In this document: in pieces, positions 54,138 to 62,500 of the stretch
Numbering within the stretch: position 1 is the first letter of the stretch
How the letters are laid out: each line of letters starts with the position of its first letter
Source of the DNA: an uncultured Winogradskyella sp.
GTDB taxonomy: Bacteria > Bacteroidota > Bacteroidia > Flavobacteriales > Flavobacteriaceae
Length of the DNA: 64,000 nucleotides
Direction of reading: 5' to 3'
NCBI RefSeq assembly: GCF_947495255.1
Contig: NZ_CANLYI010000002.1
Location: 1 to 64,000 of the forward strand
Notes under the pieces: model-generated
What the model was told of the DNA's origin: nothing
The model's database searches: none
What the model saw: the letters and a program-made list of their open reading frames with translations, nothing else
Translations under genes and position numbers: made by a program

Positions 54138-54752
54138 TTATTTCTGCTTTATTAAATGTGAATTGCTCATAAATGCATTTTGATAATTCTTAATTCTAGA
54201 ATTCATTTCATCAGCAATTATAACAAACTGACATTTAGTTAGACTTTCCGATAATCGTAAAATGTGATTATATCCATTGTGAAGTCCTAAATAATCGGCA
54301 TCTTCAAGAGCAAACAATTGTACTTCACCTAAATGAATTCCATTTAAAAAATAAAGTTTACTTAATCGAGCAGGTGTTGCAATTACGATATCTTGTCCGT
54401 AATAAACTTCGGTTTTTTGCTTGTCAATATCGTATTCATCATACAATGCATAAACTCTTAAGTCTGTATTCATAGTGAATCTTTCAAACTCTTCTTTTAA
54501 AGCTATAGCATCTTCTTTATCCTTTACCGTAATGATAACACGTGGCGAATCCTCAAAAGCAGTAGCTTTTAATTTATGAATAATTGCAATGATTAGTGCT
54601 GTAGTTTTACCACTTCCTTTTGGTGCAATCACATAAGCATCTGAACCTCCTTTTAAAGTGGGTAATACTTTTTTCTGAAATGCATTTGAAGTTTCAAATC
54701 CTGCGTTTTCTAAGGATTCTTTTAATAAAGGGTGTAGTTTTTTGAAAGACAT
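54138..54752 (-). CDS. Stand-alone DEAD-type RecA1 domain protein with degenerate motifs
   Basis: A 204-residue protein matching only the first RecA domain of a DEAD-box helicase. Visible: Q-motif-like ENAGFETSNAFQKKVLPTL, Walker A APKGSGKTT, motif Ib-like IVIATPARLSKL, then LEDADYL where DEAD is expected, and IIADEMN in place of the SAT motif. The second RecA domain is absent, and the frame ends cleanly at a stop. It therefore probably cannot unwind RNA as a normal helicase; a regulatory or accessory role is inferred. It is 61 bp downstream of the sigma factor gene. Confidence 0.75.
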   Translation of the reverse strand: MSFKKLHPLLKESLENAGFETSNAFQKKVLPTLKGGSDAYVIAPKGSGKTTALIIAIIHKLKATAFEDSPRVIITVKDKEDAIALKEEFERFTMNTDLRVYALYDEYDIDKQKTEVYYGQDIVIATPARLSKLYFLNGIHLGEVQLFALEDADYLGLHNGYNHILRLSESLTKCQFVIIADEMNSRIKNYQNAFMSNSHLIKQK

Positions 54753-54812
54753 CTTACTGTTTATAAATATAGCTTGATTAACAATTTAGCTATAGAAGTT
54801 TCAAAGATACTA

Positions 54813-55352
54813 TTATTGACAAACTTTACAGTCGGCTTTCTCTTGTATTTCTCCAACTAAATGACCTTCGTCATTCATTTTAAAGCCACAGCAATCCATA
54901 AATCCTTGCGCTATCTGTTTTCTTGCACGTTGAATTTGAGATTTTACCGTTGGTAATGATAAGTGTAATTGATTAGCAACCTCTTGTTGTTTTAAGCCCT
55001 TTATATCAGACAAAAACAAAGGATCTCTATATTTTTTAGGCAAGCTTTTTATAATTCCTCTAAGGCAATCTTGCTCGGAATGCTCTTTAGGTTCTGGTTC
55101 TGATTCTATTTCTAAATCTTCTACCGGAATTTCTTTTTTATTCATTCTGAAGTAATCCAAAATAGTATAGCGCGCAATGGAAAACAACCATGGTTTTAGC
55201 TTATTTTCATCTTTTAAGGTATGTAACTTCGTGTGTACTTTAATAAAAGTTTCCTGAAGAATATCTTCCGTAATCACAGGATTCTTTACTTTACTTAAAA
55301 TAAAGCGTCTTATGTCTTCTGCATAAATTCCCCAAACATCTTTCGTAGTCAT
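54813..55352 (-). CDS. sigZ: ECF sigma factor of SigZ type with Cys-rich tail
   Basis: A 179-residue ECF-type sigma factor. Region 2 is ILSKVKNPVITEDILQETFIKVHTKLHTLKDENKLKPWLFSIARYTILDYFRMNKKE; region 4 is LPKKYRDPLFLSDIKGLKQQEVANQLHLSLPTVKSQIQRARKQIAQGF. The C-terminal tail MDCCGFKMNDEGHLVGEIQEKADCKVCQ has four cysteines (CC and CxxC), a feature I associate with SigZ-like proteins and a possible metal or redox sensor. It is preceded by a Cys-rich peptide gene (59 bp) and an ECF-type promoter. No anti-sigma gene is adjacent. Confidence 0.9.
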   Translation of the reverse strand: MTTKDVWGIYAEDIRRFILSKVKNPVITEDILQETFIKVHTKLHTLKDENKLKPWLFSIARYTILDYFRMNKKEIPVEDLEIESEPEPKEHSEQDCLRGIIKSLPKKYRDPLFLSDIKGLKQQEVANQLHLSLPTVKSQIQRARKQIAQGFMDCCGFKMNDEGHLVGEIQEKADCKVCQ

Positions 55353-55370
55353 ATTCTAAAGTAATTAAAA

Positions 55371-55404
55371 TTAGTTCGGACACAAAACTTTGCATCCGAA
55401 CTAA
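55371..55404. promoter_or_regulatory. 10-bp inverted repeat between the Cys-rich peptide and sigZ
   Basis: Arms TTAGTTCGGA (55371-55380) and TCCGAACTAA (55395-55404), perfect, 14-nt loop, no T-run. It sits in the 59-bp gap between the peptide stop and the sigZ start. It could be an operator or an RNA hairpin that tunes expression of sigZ relative to the peptide. Confidence 0.6.
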
Positions 55405-55411
55405 CACTAAT

Positions 55412-55513
55412 TTAACAATTGCAATTTGTACATGTACAATTCTCACATGTACAGTTTTGACAATTTCCTTTTGAGCAACCTTCACAGTTACAAGTACATT
55501 CTTTATTTTTCAT
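55412..55513 (-). CDS. Metallothionein-like 33-residue cysteine-rich peptide
   Basis: ATG at 55513-55511 and TAA at 55414-55412 on the minus strand. The peptide has 33 residues, of which 11 are Cys (positions 6, 8, 10, 13, 18, 21, 23, 26, 28, 31, 33), mostly as CxC and CxxC pairs: MKNKECTCNCEGC at the start and NCTCTNCNC at the end. No aromatic residues. That composition is typical of metallothioneins. It is too short for most gene finders. An ECF-type promoter lies 27 bp upstream of the start, and sigZ follows 59 bp downstream, so it is probably the first gene of the sigZ operon. Metal binding is inferred. Confidence 0.75.
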   Translation of the reverse strand: MKNKECTCNCEGCSKGNCQNCTCENCTCTNCNC

Positions 55514-55539
55514 GATATCTATTTTTTATGTTCATATAA

Positions 55540-55567
55540 TAGACGAGATAATCCTAAAAAAGATGCA
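55540..55567 (-). promoter_or_regulatory. ECF-type promoter of the Cys-rich peptide / sigZ operon
   Basis: On the minus strand TGCATC (-35, 55562-55567), a 16-bp spacer, then CGTCTA (-10, 55540-55545). CGTC-type -10 elements with 16-17-bp spacing are characteristic of ECF sigma factors. The start codon follows about 27 bp later, giving a leader of about 20 nt. This suggests SigZ autoregulation. A direct repeat AAAAAAGATG (55556-55565, 55567-55576) overlaps the -35. Confidence 0.65.
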
Positions 55568-55597
55568 AAAAAGATGAGAATATTTATTGAAGCTGAA

Positions 55598-56071
55598 CTA
55601 TTTAACCAATATCAGTGCTTTGTGAGTAATTGGAAAGTTGCAAGAATTGGCTATAAAGCATAAGCTGTTTGCTTCTTTATGTAACCTTAGCGCTAATTCT
55701 TTTTGATTAATATCCTTTATAGTCACAACAGGTTTTAATCTTACGGTTTTAAAGCTTCCGCTTCCTTTATCATTAACTTCTAAATCACCTTCAGCACTAT
55801 CTGTATAACTTAAGACTTCTATACTGTTTTGAGCACAAACGTATAAGTAAGACATCATGTGGCACGATGTTAAAGCGGATAATAATAAATCTTCTGGATT
55901 GTATAAACTATCATCACCTCTAAAGGTTTTTGCTGCAGAAACATTTAATGGTGTTGCTTTGTTGTCTATTATCACCTCATGATTTCTACTGAAGTTTCTT
56001 GGGTTTTGCGTGCTTTCGCCATCAATGATTTCCCAGTTAACAGTAGCTTTAAAAGTATGTTTTATCGACAT
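55598..56071 (-). CDS. OsmC family peroxiredoxin-like protein
   Basis: A 157-residue OsmC/Ohr-type protein. The peroxidatic-type pair is Cys70 in NPEDLLLSALTSCHMMSYLYVC and Cys138 in HKEANSLCFIANSCNFPI. The N-terminus SIKHTFKATVNWEI is also typical. OsmC proteins reduce organic hydroperoxides with thiol reductants. It lies 84 bp upstream of the Cys-rich peptide gene on the same strand, with the ECF promoter between them, so it may be a separate unit. The upstream terminator at 56091-56121 leaves only 19 bp before its start. Confidence 0.9.
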   Translation of the reverse strand: MSIKHTFKATVNWEIIDGESTQNPRNFSRNHEVIIDNKATPLNVSAAKTFRGDDSLYNPEDLLLSALTSCHMMSYLYVCAQNSIEVLSYTDSAEGDLEVNDKGSGSFKTVRLKPVVTIKDINQKELALRLHKEANSLCFIANSCNFPITHKALILVK

Positions 56072-56090
56072 GTTGTTTTTATTGAATATA

Positions 56091-56121
56091 AAAAAAGCGT
56101 TTCAATTGAAACGCTTTTTTT
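56091..56121. terminator. Terminator of the IcmF gene
   Basis: Perfect palindromic stem AAAAAAGCGTTTCAA / TTGAAACGCTTTTTT (56091-56105 / 56106-56120). It is bidirectional by sequence and ends the minus-strand mutase gene, with the last T-run 19 bp before the OsmC start. Confidence 0.9.
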
Positions 56122-56136
56122 GATTTATTCGTTGAG

Positions 56137-56193
56137 ATCCCAAAACCAGTTTGGGATAAGCGATTCACTCACTTTTCGAAAAATCGAAAAGTG
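56137..56193. repeat. Two hairpins between IcmF stop and its terminator
   Basis: ATCCCAAA (56137-56144) / TTTGGGAT (56150-56157), loop 5; and CACTTTTCG (56170-56178) / CGAAAAGTG (56185-56193), loop 6. Neither has a T-run. Together with the terminator they make three hairpins in about 100 bp of the 3' untranslated region. Confidence 0.7.
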
Positions 56194-56202
56194 TTTCTCT
56201 GC

Positions 56203-59200
56203 TTACATATTTCTGCGATACTGTCCTCCTACTTCAAATAAAGATGACGTAATTTCTCCTAAACTACATACTTTACAAACTTCCATTAAAGCTTCAAAAA
56301 TATTTTCGTTGTTTATGGCACGTTGTTGTAAATCTTTCAACAATGCTGTTGTATCATTTGCTTCATGAAGGTTCGCTAACGTTTTAATCTGAAATTGTTT
56401 CTCTTCTTCAGTGGCTCTAATCACTTCCGCAGGAATAACCGTTGGTGACCCTTTACTACTTAAGAAGGTATTTACACCAATAATTGGGAATTTCCCGTTA
56501 TGTTTCAACGTTTCGTAGTATAAACTTTCTTCTTGTATTTTACTACGTTGGTACATCGTTTCCATGGCACCCAAAACACCACCTCTTTCTGTAATTCTGT
56601 CAAATTCTTGTAAAACTGCGTCTTCTACTAAATCGGTTAATTCTTCAATAATAAAAGACCCTTGGATTGGATTTTCGTTTTTATTTAATCCTAGTTCTTT
56701 ATTTATAATTAATTGAATTGCCATTGCACGTCTAACCGATTCTTCAGTTGGTGTTGTAATAGCTTCATCATACGCGTTAGTGTGCAATGAGTTACAGTTA
56801 TCATAAATAGCGTATAAAGCTTGAAGCGTTGTACGAATATCATTAAAGTCAATTTCTTGAGCGTGTAAACTACGTCCAGACGTTTGAATATGATATTTCA
56901 ACATTTGTGCTCTTGCATTTGCACCATATTTGTGCTTCATGGCTTTTGCCCATATTTTACGTGCCACTCGACCAATTACGGCATATTCTGGATCAATTCC
57001 GTTTGAGAAAAAGAATGATAGGTTTGGACCAAACTTATTGATATCCATACCACGACTTAAATAATATTCTACGTAAGTGAAACCATTAGATAACGTTAAC
57101 GCTAATTGTGTTATTGGGTTTGCTCCTGCTTCTGCAATATGGTATCCAGAAATTGATACCGAATAGAAGTTACGGACATTATTCTCAATAAAATACTCTT
57201 GAACATCTCCCATTAAACGCAACGCAAATTCTGTAGAGAAAATACAAGTGTTTTGTGCTTGGTCTTCTTTTAAAATATCTGCTTGAACCGTTCCTCTAAC
57301 TTGAGCAATCGTATTCTTTTTAATCTCGGCATACACATCTGCTGGTAATACTTGATCTCCTGTAACACCTAAAAGCATTAAACCTAAACTATTGTTTCCT
57401 TCTGGTAATTCACCATTATAGGTAGGACGTTCTTTACCTTTATAAAGCTTAGCAATTTTTGCTTCAACTTCTTTTTCTAAACCATTTTCTTTAATGTAAA
57501 ACTCACATTGTTGATCTATGGCAGCATTCATAAAAAAGCCTAGTAACATTGGCGCAGGACCATTAATAGTCATACTTACCGATGTCATTACATTTGCTAA
57601 ATCAAAACCAGAATATAGTTTTTTAGCATCATCTAAACAACAAATACTAACACCTGCATTACCAATTTTACCATAAATATCTGGTCTTAAATCGGGATCA
57701 TTTCCGTAAAGCGTTACACTATCAAAAGCGGTAGATAAACGTTTTGCTGGTAAACCTGCACTTACATAGTGAAAACGTCTGTTTGTACGTTCTGGTCCAC
57801 CTTCTCCTGCAAACATACGTGCTGGATCTTCGCCTGTACGTTTAAAAGGATATAATCCTGAAGTATATGGAAATTCTCCTGGTACGTTTTCTTGCAATGA
57901 CCAACGTAATAAATCTCCCCAAGCTTGATACTTTGGTAAAGCTATTCTTGGTATTTGTAAATGAGATAACGACTCAGAATGTGTTTCTATTTTTATTTCT
58001 TTATCTCTTACTTTAAAGCTATAAATTGGATTTTTGTATTTGTTTACTTTTTCATCCCAACCTGTAATAACTTCCCAATTGTAAGGATCTAAATTTAATT
58101 TTACGCGGTCAAATTCTTTAATTAAAAGCTTAAGTAAATCTCTTTGAGATTCCTCGTCAGTCGTTCCTCCTTCTGTCGGAATGACATTACCTTTATCATT
58201 CTTGGCTTCTGCAAAAACAGCGTCTTCGTTGAGACCTAACTTTCCAATAAAAGACTTTTCGTCTTCAATTAAGCTAACGTTAGCAACAGAGCCAATAGTT
58301 TTATAAATACCGTATAATTTCTGAGCAACTTCAACTTGTGTATTTGCTGTTTTATCATACGCACGATTACTCTCTGCTATTTCTGATAAATAACGTGTAC
58401 GCGAAGGTGGAATAACGAAAATTTTCTCGCTCATTTCTTGAGAAATTTCGAATGTCGATTTTAAAACCGAATCCGTTTTCTCTACTAACTTATCCATGAT
58501 TGCTTTGTAAAGCGTATTCATTCCTGGATCGTTAAATTGCGACGCAATTGTGCCATAAACTGGTAAATCATCTTGGTGTACATCCCAAAGATTATTGTTA
58601 CGCATGTATTGCTTTTTAACATCACGAAGCGCATCTAGCGAACCACGTTTATCAAATTTATTGATGGCAACTAAATCTGCGAAATCTAGCATATCAATTT
58701 TTTCAAGTTGAGTAGCTGCTCCAAATTCTGGTGTCATTACATAAAGGGCAACATCAGAATGCTCCATAATCTCAGTATCTGATTGTCCGATACCAGAAGT
58801 TTCTAATATAATTAAATCGTATTCGGCAGCTTTTAAAACTTCAATGGCTTCGTTAACATATTTTGATAAGGCTAAATTAGACTGACGTGTTGCCAAACTA
58901 CGCATGTACACTCTAGAATTGTTAATCGCATTCATACGAATACGATCTCCTAAAAGTGCACCTCCTGTTTTGCGTTTAGAAGGATCTACAGAAACTAAAC
59001 CAATAGTTTTTTCTGGAAAGTCTATTAAAAAACGACGAACCAGCTCATCTACTAAACTAGATTTACCTGCTCCACCAGTTCCTGTAATTCCCAAAACTGG
59101 AGTTTTAGAAGCTGCATTTTTAATATGAATTTTATCTAAAGTCGCTTTTGCAACTTCTGGGAAGTTTTCTGCTGAAGAAATTACTCTCGCAATTGCTTTT

Positions 59201-59688
59201 GGGTTTTTAGTAGGAAGTATGTCTCCCTCATTACTCAGTACATCACCAATTGCAAAGTCTGATTGCTCAACCAAATCATTAATCATACCTTGTAAACCTA
59301 ATGCTCTTCCATCATCTGGAGAATAGATTCTGGTAATTCCATAATCCATTAATTCTTTGATTTCTTCAGGAAGAATTACTCCTCCTCCACCTCCAAAGAT
59401 TTTAATGTGCTCTGCTCCTTTTTCCTTGAGCAAATCGTACATATATTTAAAATACTCGTTGTGTCCGCCTTGATAAGACGTTAACGCAATAGCATTTGCG
59501 TCTTCTTGAATGGCAGTATTTACAACTTCCTCTACACTTCTGTCGTGACCCAAATGGATCACTTCTACTCCTGTAGATTGTATAATACGTCTCATTATAT
59601 TTATAGCAGCATCGTGCCCATCAAAGAGCGATGCAGCAGTAACTATACGTACTTTATATTTTGGCTTATAAGGTGCAACTTGTTTCAT
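56203..59688 (-). CDS. icmF: Fused B12-dependent acyl-CoA mutase/GTPase (IcmF type)
   Basis: 1161 residues from ATG 59688 ([14 protein letters not shown]); the longest frame begins 10 codons earlier, inside a -7 box. Order: B12-binding domain ([17 protein letters not shown], His25 as the axial ligand); MeaB-like G-protein chaperone with Walker [10 protein letters not shown] at about 203-211 and NKFD; then the mutase barrel from about residue 550 ([60 protein letters not shown]). [10 protein letters not shown] in place of the methylmalonyl-CoA mutase Arg motif indicates the isobutyryl/n-butyryl-CoA IcmF subgroup. It interconverts acyl-CoA isomers using adenosylcobalamin; the G domain handles cofactor loading. 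Confidence 0.9.
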   Translation of the reverse strand: MKQVAPYKPKYKVRIVTAASLFDGHDAAINIMRRIIQSTGVEVIHLGHDRSVEEVVNTAIQEDANAIALTSYQGGHNEYFKYMYDLLKEKGAEHIKIFGGGGGVILPEEIKELMDYGITRIYSPDDGRALGLQGMINDLVEQSDFAIGDVLSNEGDILPTKNPKAIARVISSAENFPEVAKATLDKIHIKNAASKTPVLGITGTGGAGKSSLVDELVRRFLIDFPEKTIGLVSVDPSKRKTGGALLGDRIRMNAINNSRVYMRSLATRQSNLALSKYVNEAIEVLKAAEYDLIILETSGIGQSDTEIMEHSDVALYVMTPEFGAATQLEKIDMLDFADLVAINKFDKRGSLDALRDVKKQYMRNNNLWDVHQDDLPVYGTIASQFNDPGMNTLYKAIMDKLVEKTDSVLKSTFEISQEMSEKIFVIPPSRTRYLSEIAESNRAYDKTANTQVEVAQKLYGIYKTIGSVANVSLIEDEKSFIGKLGLNEDAVFAEAKNDKGNVIPTEGGTTDEESQRDLLKLLIKEFDRVKLNLDPYNWEVITGWDEKVNKYKNPIYSFKVRDKEIKIETHSESLSHLQIPRIALPKYQAWGDLLRWSLQENVPGEFPYTSGLYPFKRTGEDPARMFAGEGGPERTNRRFHYVSAGLPAKRLSTAFDSVTLYGNDPDLRPDIYGKIGNAGVSICCLDDAKKLYSGFDLANVMTSVSMTINGPAPMLLGFFMNAAIDQQCEFYIKENGLEKEVEAKIAKLYKGKERPTYNGELPEGNNSLGLMLLGVTGDQVLPADVYAEIKKNTIAQVRGTVQADILKEDQAQNTCIFSTEFALRLMGDVQEYFIENNVRNFYSVSISGYHIAEAGANPITQLALTLSNGFTYVEYYLSRGMDINKFGPNLSFFFSNGIDPEYAVIGRVARKIWAKAMKHKYGANARAQMLKYHIQTSGRSLHAQEIDFNDIRTTLQALYAIYDNCNSLHTNAYDEAITTPTEESVRRAMAIQLIINKELGLNKNENPIQGSFIIEELTDLVEDAVLQEFDRITERGGVLGAMETMYQRSKIQEESLYYETLKHNGKFPIIGVNTFLSSKGSPTVIPAEVIRATEEEKQFQIKTLANLHEANDTTALLKDLQQRAINNENIFEALMEVCKVCSLGEITSSLFEVGGQYRRNM

Positions 59689-59715
59689 TCGTAAAAATAT
59701 TGCTGTTTTGAGCGA

Positions 59716-59723
59716 CAAATTTA
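59716..59723 (-). promoter_or_regulatory. -7 box TAAATTTG of icmF
   Basis: The minus strand reads TAAATTTG, matching TAnnTTTG, 27 bp before the chosen start 59688. It overlaps the ATG of the longest frame at 59718. Confidence 0.55.
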
Positions 59724-59833
59724 AGGAATATTCAAAAATTTAAAGCAACAATTGATAAATATCTAAAACACTCAGAAAATCTGAAATGCTTTCAAATTTA
59801 ATTACTTTTAACATTCCATTCAAGACTAAATAT

Positions 59834-60688
59834 ATGCAAAAAATCACACTACTTATTCATTGTGAAGACCAACCAAATATTATTGCTTCGGTTACTAATT
59901 TTATGGCTTCAAATGATGGCAATATTGTATATATAGATCAGCATGTAGATAGAGAACAGAATATCTTTTTTATGCGTTTGGAATGTGAATTTGCTTCAGA
60001 TTCATTTTCACTTGAAGAGTTTAAACAACTATTTAGCAGCACACTAGCCGAAAAGTTTAAACTCGATTGGAAAATTTTTGCAGCCGAAAGAAAACCAAAA
60101 ATGGCGTTATTTATTTCTAAGTATGATCACTGTTTGTATGATATATTAGGTCGATACAATTCGGGTGAATTACATCTTGAAATTCCTTTTATATTAAGTA
60201 ATCATCTCGATTTAAAACCAATTGCTGACAATTTTAATATTCCTTTTTATCATGTACCTGTAACCAAAGCAACAAAACAGGAAGCTGAACAAGAGCAATT
60301 AAGACTGCTTGAGTCTCATAATATTGATTTTATTGTTTTAGCAAGATACATGCAAATTGTTTCTGAGACCTTAATTGATAAGTATCCTAATAGGATAATT
60401 AATATTCACCATTCTTTTTTACCCGCTTTTGTAGGTGCAAAACCCTATCATTCAGCTTATAAACGTGGCGTTAAAATTATTGGAGCAACAAGTCATTATA
60501 TTACTGAAGAATTGGATGCAGGCCCAATTATACAGCAAGATGTAGCACATGTATCGCATACACATTCTATTAAGGACTTAATTGCTAAAGGACGTGATTT
60601 AGAAAAAATTGTATTGTCTACTGCTATAAAACTTCATGCGGATAGAAAGGTGATGGTTTTTAATAATAAGACTGTTATATTCTCCTAA
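59834..60688 (+). CDS. purU: Formyltetrahydrofolate deformylase
   Basis: 284 residues from ATG 59834 (MQKITLLIHCEDQPNIIASVTNFM); the frame from 59786 adds 16 residues before the ACT domain. N-terminal ACT domain (residues 1-85), then the formyltransferase-type hydrolase: MALFISKYDHCLYDILGRYNSGELHLEIPFILSNH, VLARYMQIVSETLIDKYPNRIINIHHSFLPAFVGAKPYHSAYKRGVKIIGATSHYITEELDAGPIIQQDVAHV. It splits 10-formyl-THF into formate and THF, supplying formate for purine synthesis and balancing one-carbon pools. NIHHSFLPAF and ATSHYITEELDAGPII are family signatures. The gene is divergent from icmF. Confidence 0.95.
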   Translation: MQKITLLIHCEDQPNIIASVTNFMASNDGNIVYIDQHVDREQNIFFMRLECEFASDSFSLEEFKQLFSSTLAEKFKLDWKIFAAERKPKMALFISKYDHCLYDILGRYNSGELHLEIPFILSNHLDLKPIADNFNIPFYHVPVTKATKQEAEQEQLRLLESHNIDFIVLARYMQIVSETLIDKYPNRIINIHHSFLPAFVGAKPYHSAYKRGVKIIGATSHYITEELDAGPIIQQDVAHVSHTHSIKDLIAKGRDLEKIVLSTAIKLHADRKVMVFNNKTVIFS

Positions 60689-60968
60689 CATAATCGGTTT
60701 CAATAACATAAACTACTCAAAATATTATAATAAAATAAATTATTCTTAAAAATTTTGTTAAAATATTTAATATTTTTCATAAATTGCAGTTCCTATTGTC
60801 ATTATTGACAATCAAATCTTCCATAGTTTAATATTTATTCATTAGCGAGAATCCTAACTAAAAGTTAATGTGACCTATCTTATATTATTGTATCTAATAA
60901 TATGTGAGGGAATATATTCTCTTGTAAAACAAAAATTTAAACTATTAATTAACTTAATTATTTTATCC
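60689..60968. other. 280-bp region upstream of the OmpA gene
   Basis: No gene. Two AT-rich inverted repeats: ATTGTCA (60795-60801) / TGACAAT (60806-60812), loop TTAT, and TATTATT (60883-60889) / AATAATA (60896-60902). They may lie in a long leader or operator of the OmpA gene. Confidence 0.45.
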
Positions 60969-62069
60969 ATGAAACAAAAACTATTATTATTGGTATGCTT
61001 TATTGCAGGAATCGGATTCTCTCAAGCACAAGGCTTACCTACAAACCCAGAACCAGGAAAGTGTTACGTAAAATGTATTACTAAAGATTCTTTTAAAGAA
61101 GTAGAAGAAACTATACAAACGTATCCTGCTTACACAACTTTACAAGTTGTTCCTGCAACTTACAAAACTGTAGAAGAAAGTGTATTAGTAAAAGAAGCGA
61201 CTAAGAAGTTTGTTTACGTACCTGCTACATATGAAACTATTGAAGTACCTTACGTTAATCAAGAAAGTCGTACAGATTTAAAAGTTGTACCAGCTAGTTT
61301 TGGTAACGACTCAAGAACTTTTGAGGTACATCCTCAAACTTCAGGATGGGAATATAAAGTATTAGAAGATTGTCCTTCTGTAAATAAGGATGATTGTGTT
61401 GCTGCATGTTTCGTTCAGTATCCTGCGCAGTCTAGAGATGTAAGTTTCACAACGTTATCATCTGACGCAAGCACAAACGCTGTACCTGTAGCAGAAAAAA
61501 CAACTACTTATAAGAAACGTGTTATTAAAACTCCTGCAAGAATGGATGAAATCCAAATTCCTGCTGAGTACAAAACAATCAAAAGAAGAGTTATTGAAAC
61601 TCCTGCTTCTACAACTACAAATACAATTGCTGCACAGTACCAGACCGTAACAAGAACTGTATTAGACAAGAAAGGTGGTATTACTACTTGGGAAGAAGTT
61701 GATTGTGAATTATTAGATCCAAATGTATTACCAGTATTTTATGAATTAGGTAGTGCAAGATTAACTCCAGCTTCTAAGAAGACTATTGATGATACTTTAT
61801 TACCAATCTTAACTGATTCTGCAGTAAGTATTGAAATTATGTCTCATACAGATTCTAGAGGTAACGATGACTTTAACCAGTCTTTATCTCAACAAAGAGC
61901 TAACTCTGTAGTAAACTATTTAGTATCTAAAGGTATCTCTAGAAGCAGATTATCTGCAAAAGGATATGGTGAAACTAGATTAACAAACAGATGTTCTAAT
62001 GGTTCTGATTGTTCAGAAACTCAACACCAAAGAAACAGACGTACTGAATTTAGAGTTTTAAGTAACTAA
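60969..62069 (+). CDS. OmpA family outer-membrane protein with beta-repeat region
   Basis: 366 residues from ATG 60969 (MKQKLLLLVCFIAGIGFSQAQG signal peptide); the longer frame from 60870 adds 33 residues with no support. Residues 20-260 contain repeated strand units built on (V/T)PA(T/E/S)Y(K/E/Q)T(V/I): PATYKTVEE, PATYETIEV, PAEYKTIKR, and AQYQTVTR. Residues about 265-366 are an OmpA peptidoglycan-binding domain (VFYELGSARLTPASKKTIDDTLLPIL, SHTDSRGNDDFNQSLSQQRANSVVNYLVSKGISRSRLSAKGYGETRLTNRC, HQRNRRTEFRVL). It probably ties the outer membrane to peptidoglycan. A strong terminator follows. Confidence 0.88.
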   Translation: MKQKLLLLVCFIAGIGFSQAQGLPTNPEPGKCYVKCITKDSFKEVEETIQTYPAYTTLQVVPATYKTVEESVLVKEATKKFVYVPATYETIEVPYVNQESRTDLKVVPASFGNDSRTFEVHPQTSGWEYKVLEDCPSVNKDDCVAACFVQYPAQSRDVSFTTLSSDASTNAVPVAEKTTTYKKRVIKTPARMDEIQIPAEYKTIKRRVIETPASTTTNTIAAQYQTVTRTVLDKKGGITTWEEVDCELLDPNVLPVFYELGSARLTPASKKTIDDTLLPILTDSAVSIEIMSHTDSRGNDDFNQSLSQQRANSVVNYLVSKGISRSRLSAKGYGETRLTNRCSNGSDCSETQHQRNRRTEFRVLSN

Positions 62070-62096
62070 TATTTAGACGTTAATTATAATTTCAAG

Positions 62097-62124
62097 AAAA
62101 GCTCCTTTAAAAGGAGCTTTTTTT
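62097..62124 (+). terminator. Terminator of the OmpA gene
   Basis: Stem AAAAGCTCCTTT / AAAGGAGCTTTT followed by a T-run, 28 bp after the stop. Its core GCTCCTT/AAGGAGC also occurs in the hairpin at 62367-62404. Confidence 0.9.
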
Positions 62125-62366
62125 GAAATAAACTTTATATTAAATCTTAGTACGTAGTATTACTATTTGGTTAGTATCAAACCTCTTGTATAAATGAGCC
62201 AACAAATACTAAGAACACATTTAACAATTGATAAACACCTATTAATTAAACAAATAGACTAATTGCTATCGTTGTAGTTCTCACAACCTAGGTTATATAA
62301 AAAAGAAAAAAACATACAAATTAAAAACGACTAATCACTATTAAGATATATTCGTTATAACTACAA

Positions 62367-62404
62367 AAAAAGTGAAGCTCCTTATATAAGGAGCTTCACT
62401 TTTT
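62367..62404. terminator. Bidirectional terminator hairpin
   Basis: A 19-bp near-perfect stem AAAAGTGAAGCTCCTTAT / ATAAGGAGCTTCACTTTT with A- and T-runs. It is 97 bp past the end of the minus-strand thioredoxin/STN gene and can end it, or a plus-strand small RNA. Confidence 0.85.
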
Positions 62405-62500
62405 ATTTTGATAAACTAAGTTAATACAGATTATTAAAAACAAGATACTTTTAATACCATTATTAAGTATGCGAAACTACAAGTACAACAAACAACTTAA

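Larger units (their letters stand above)
62070..62500. other. 431-bp region with two related terminators
   Basis: No coding frame is supported. It contains the OmpA terminator (62097-62124) and a second, longer palindromic hairpin at 62367-62404. The middle (62130-62360) is AT-rich and holds no recognisable structure; a small RNA ending at the second hairpin is possible. Confidence 0.5.

Noticed and set aside
55291..55485. 64-codon minus-strand frame over the sigZ region
   Set aside because: It is an out-of-frame shadow of the Cys-rich peptide and the sigZ start; Val/His-rich with no features.
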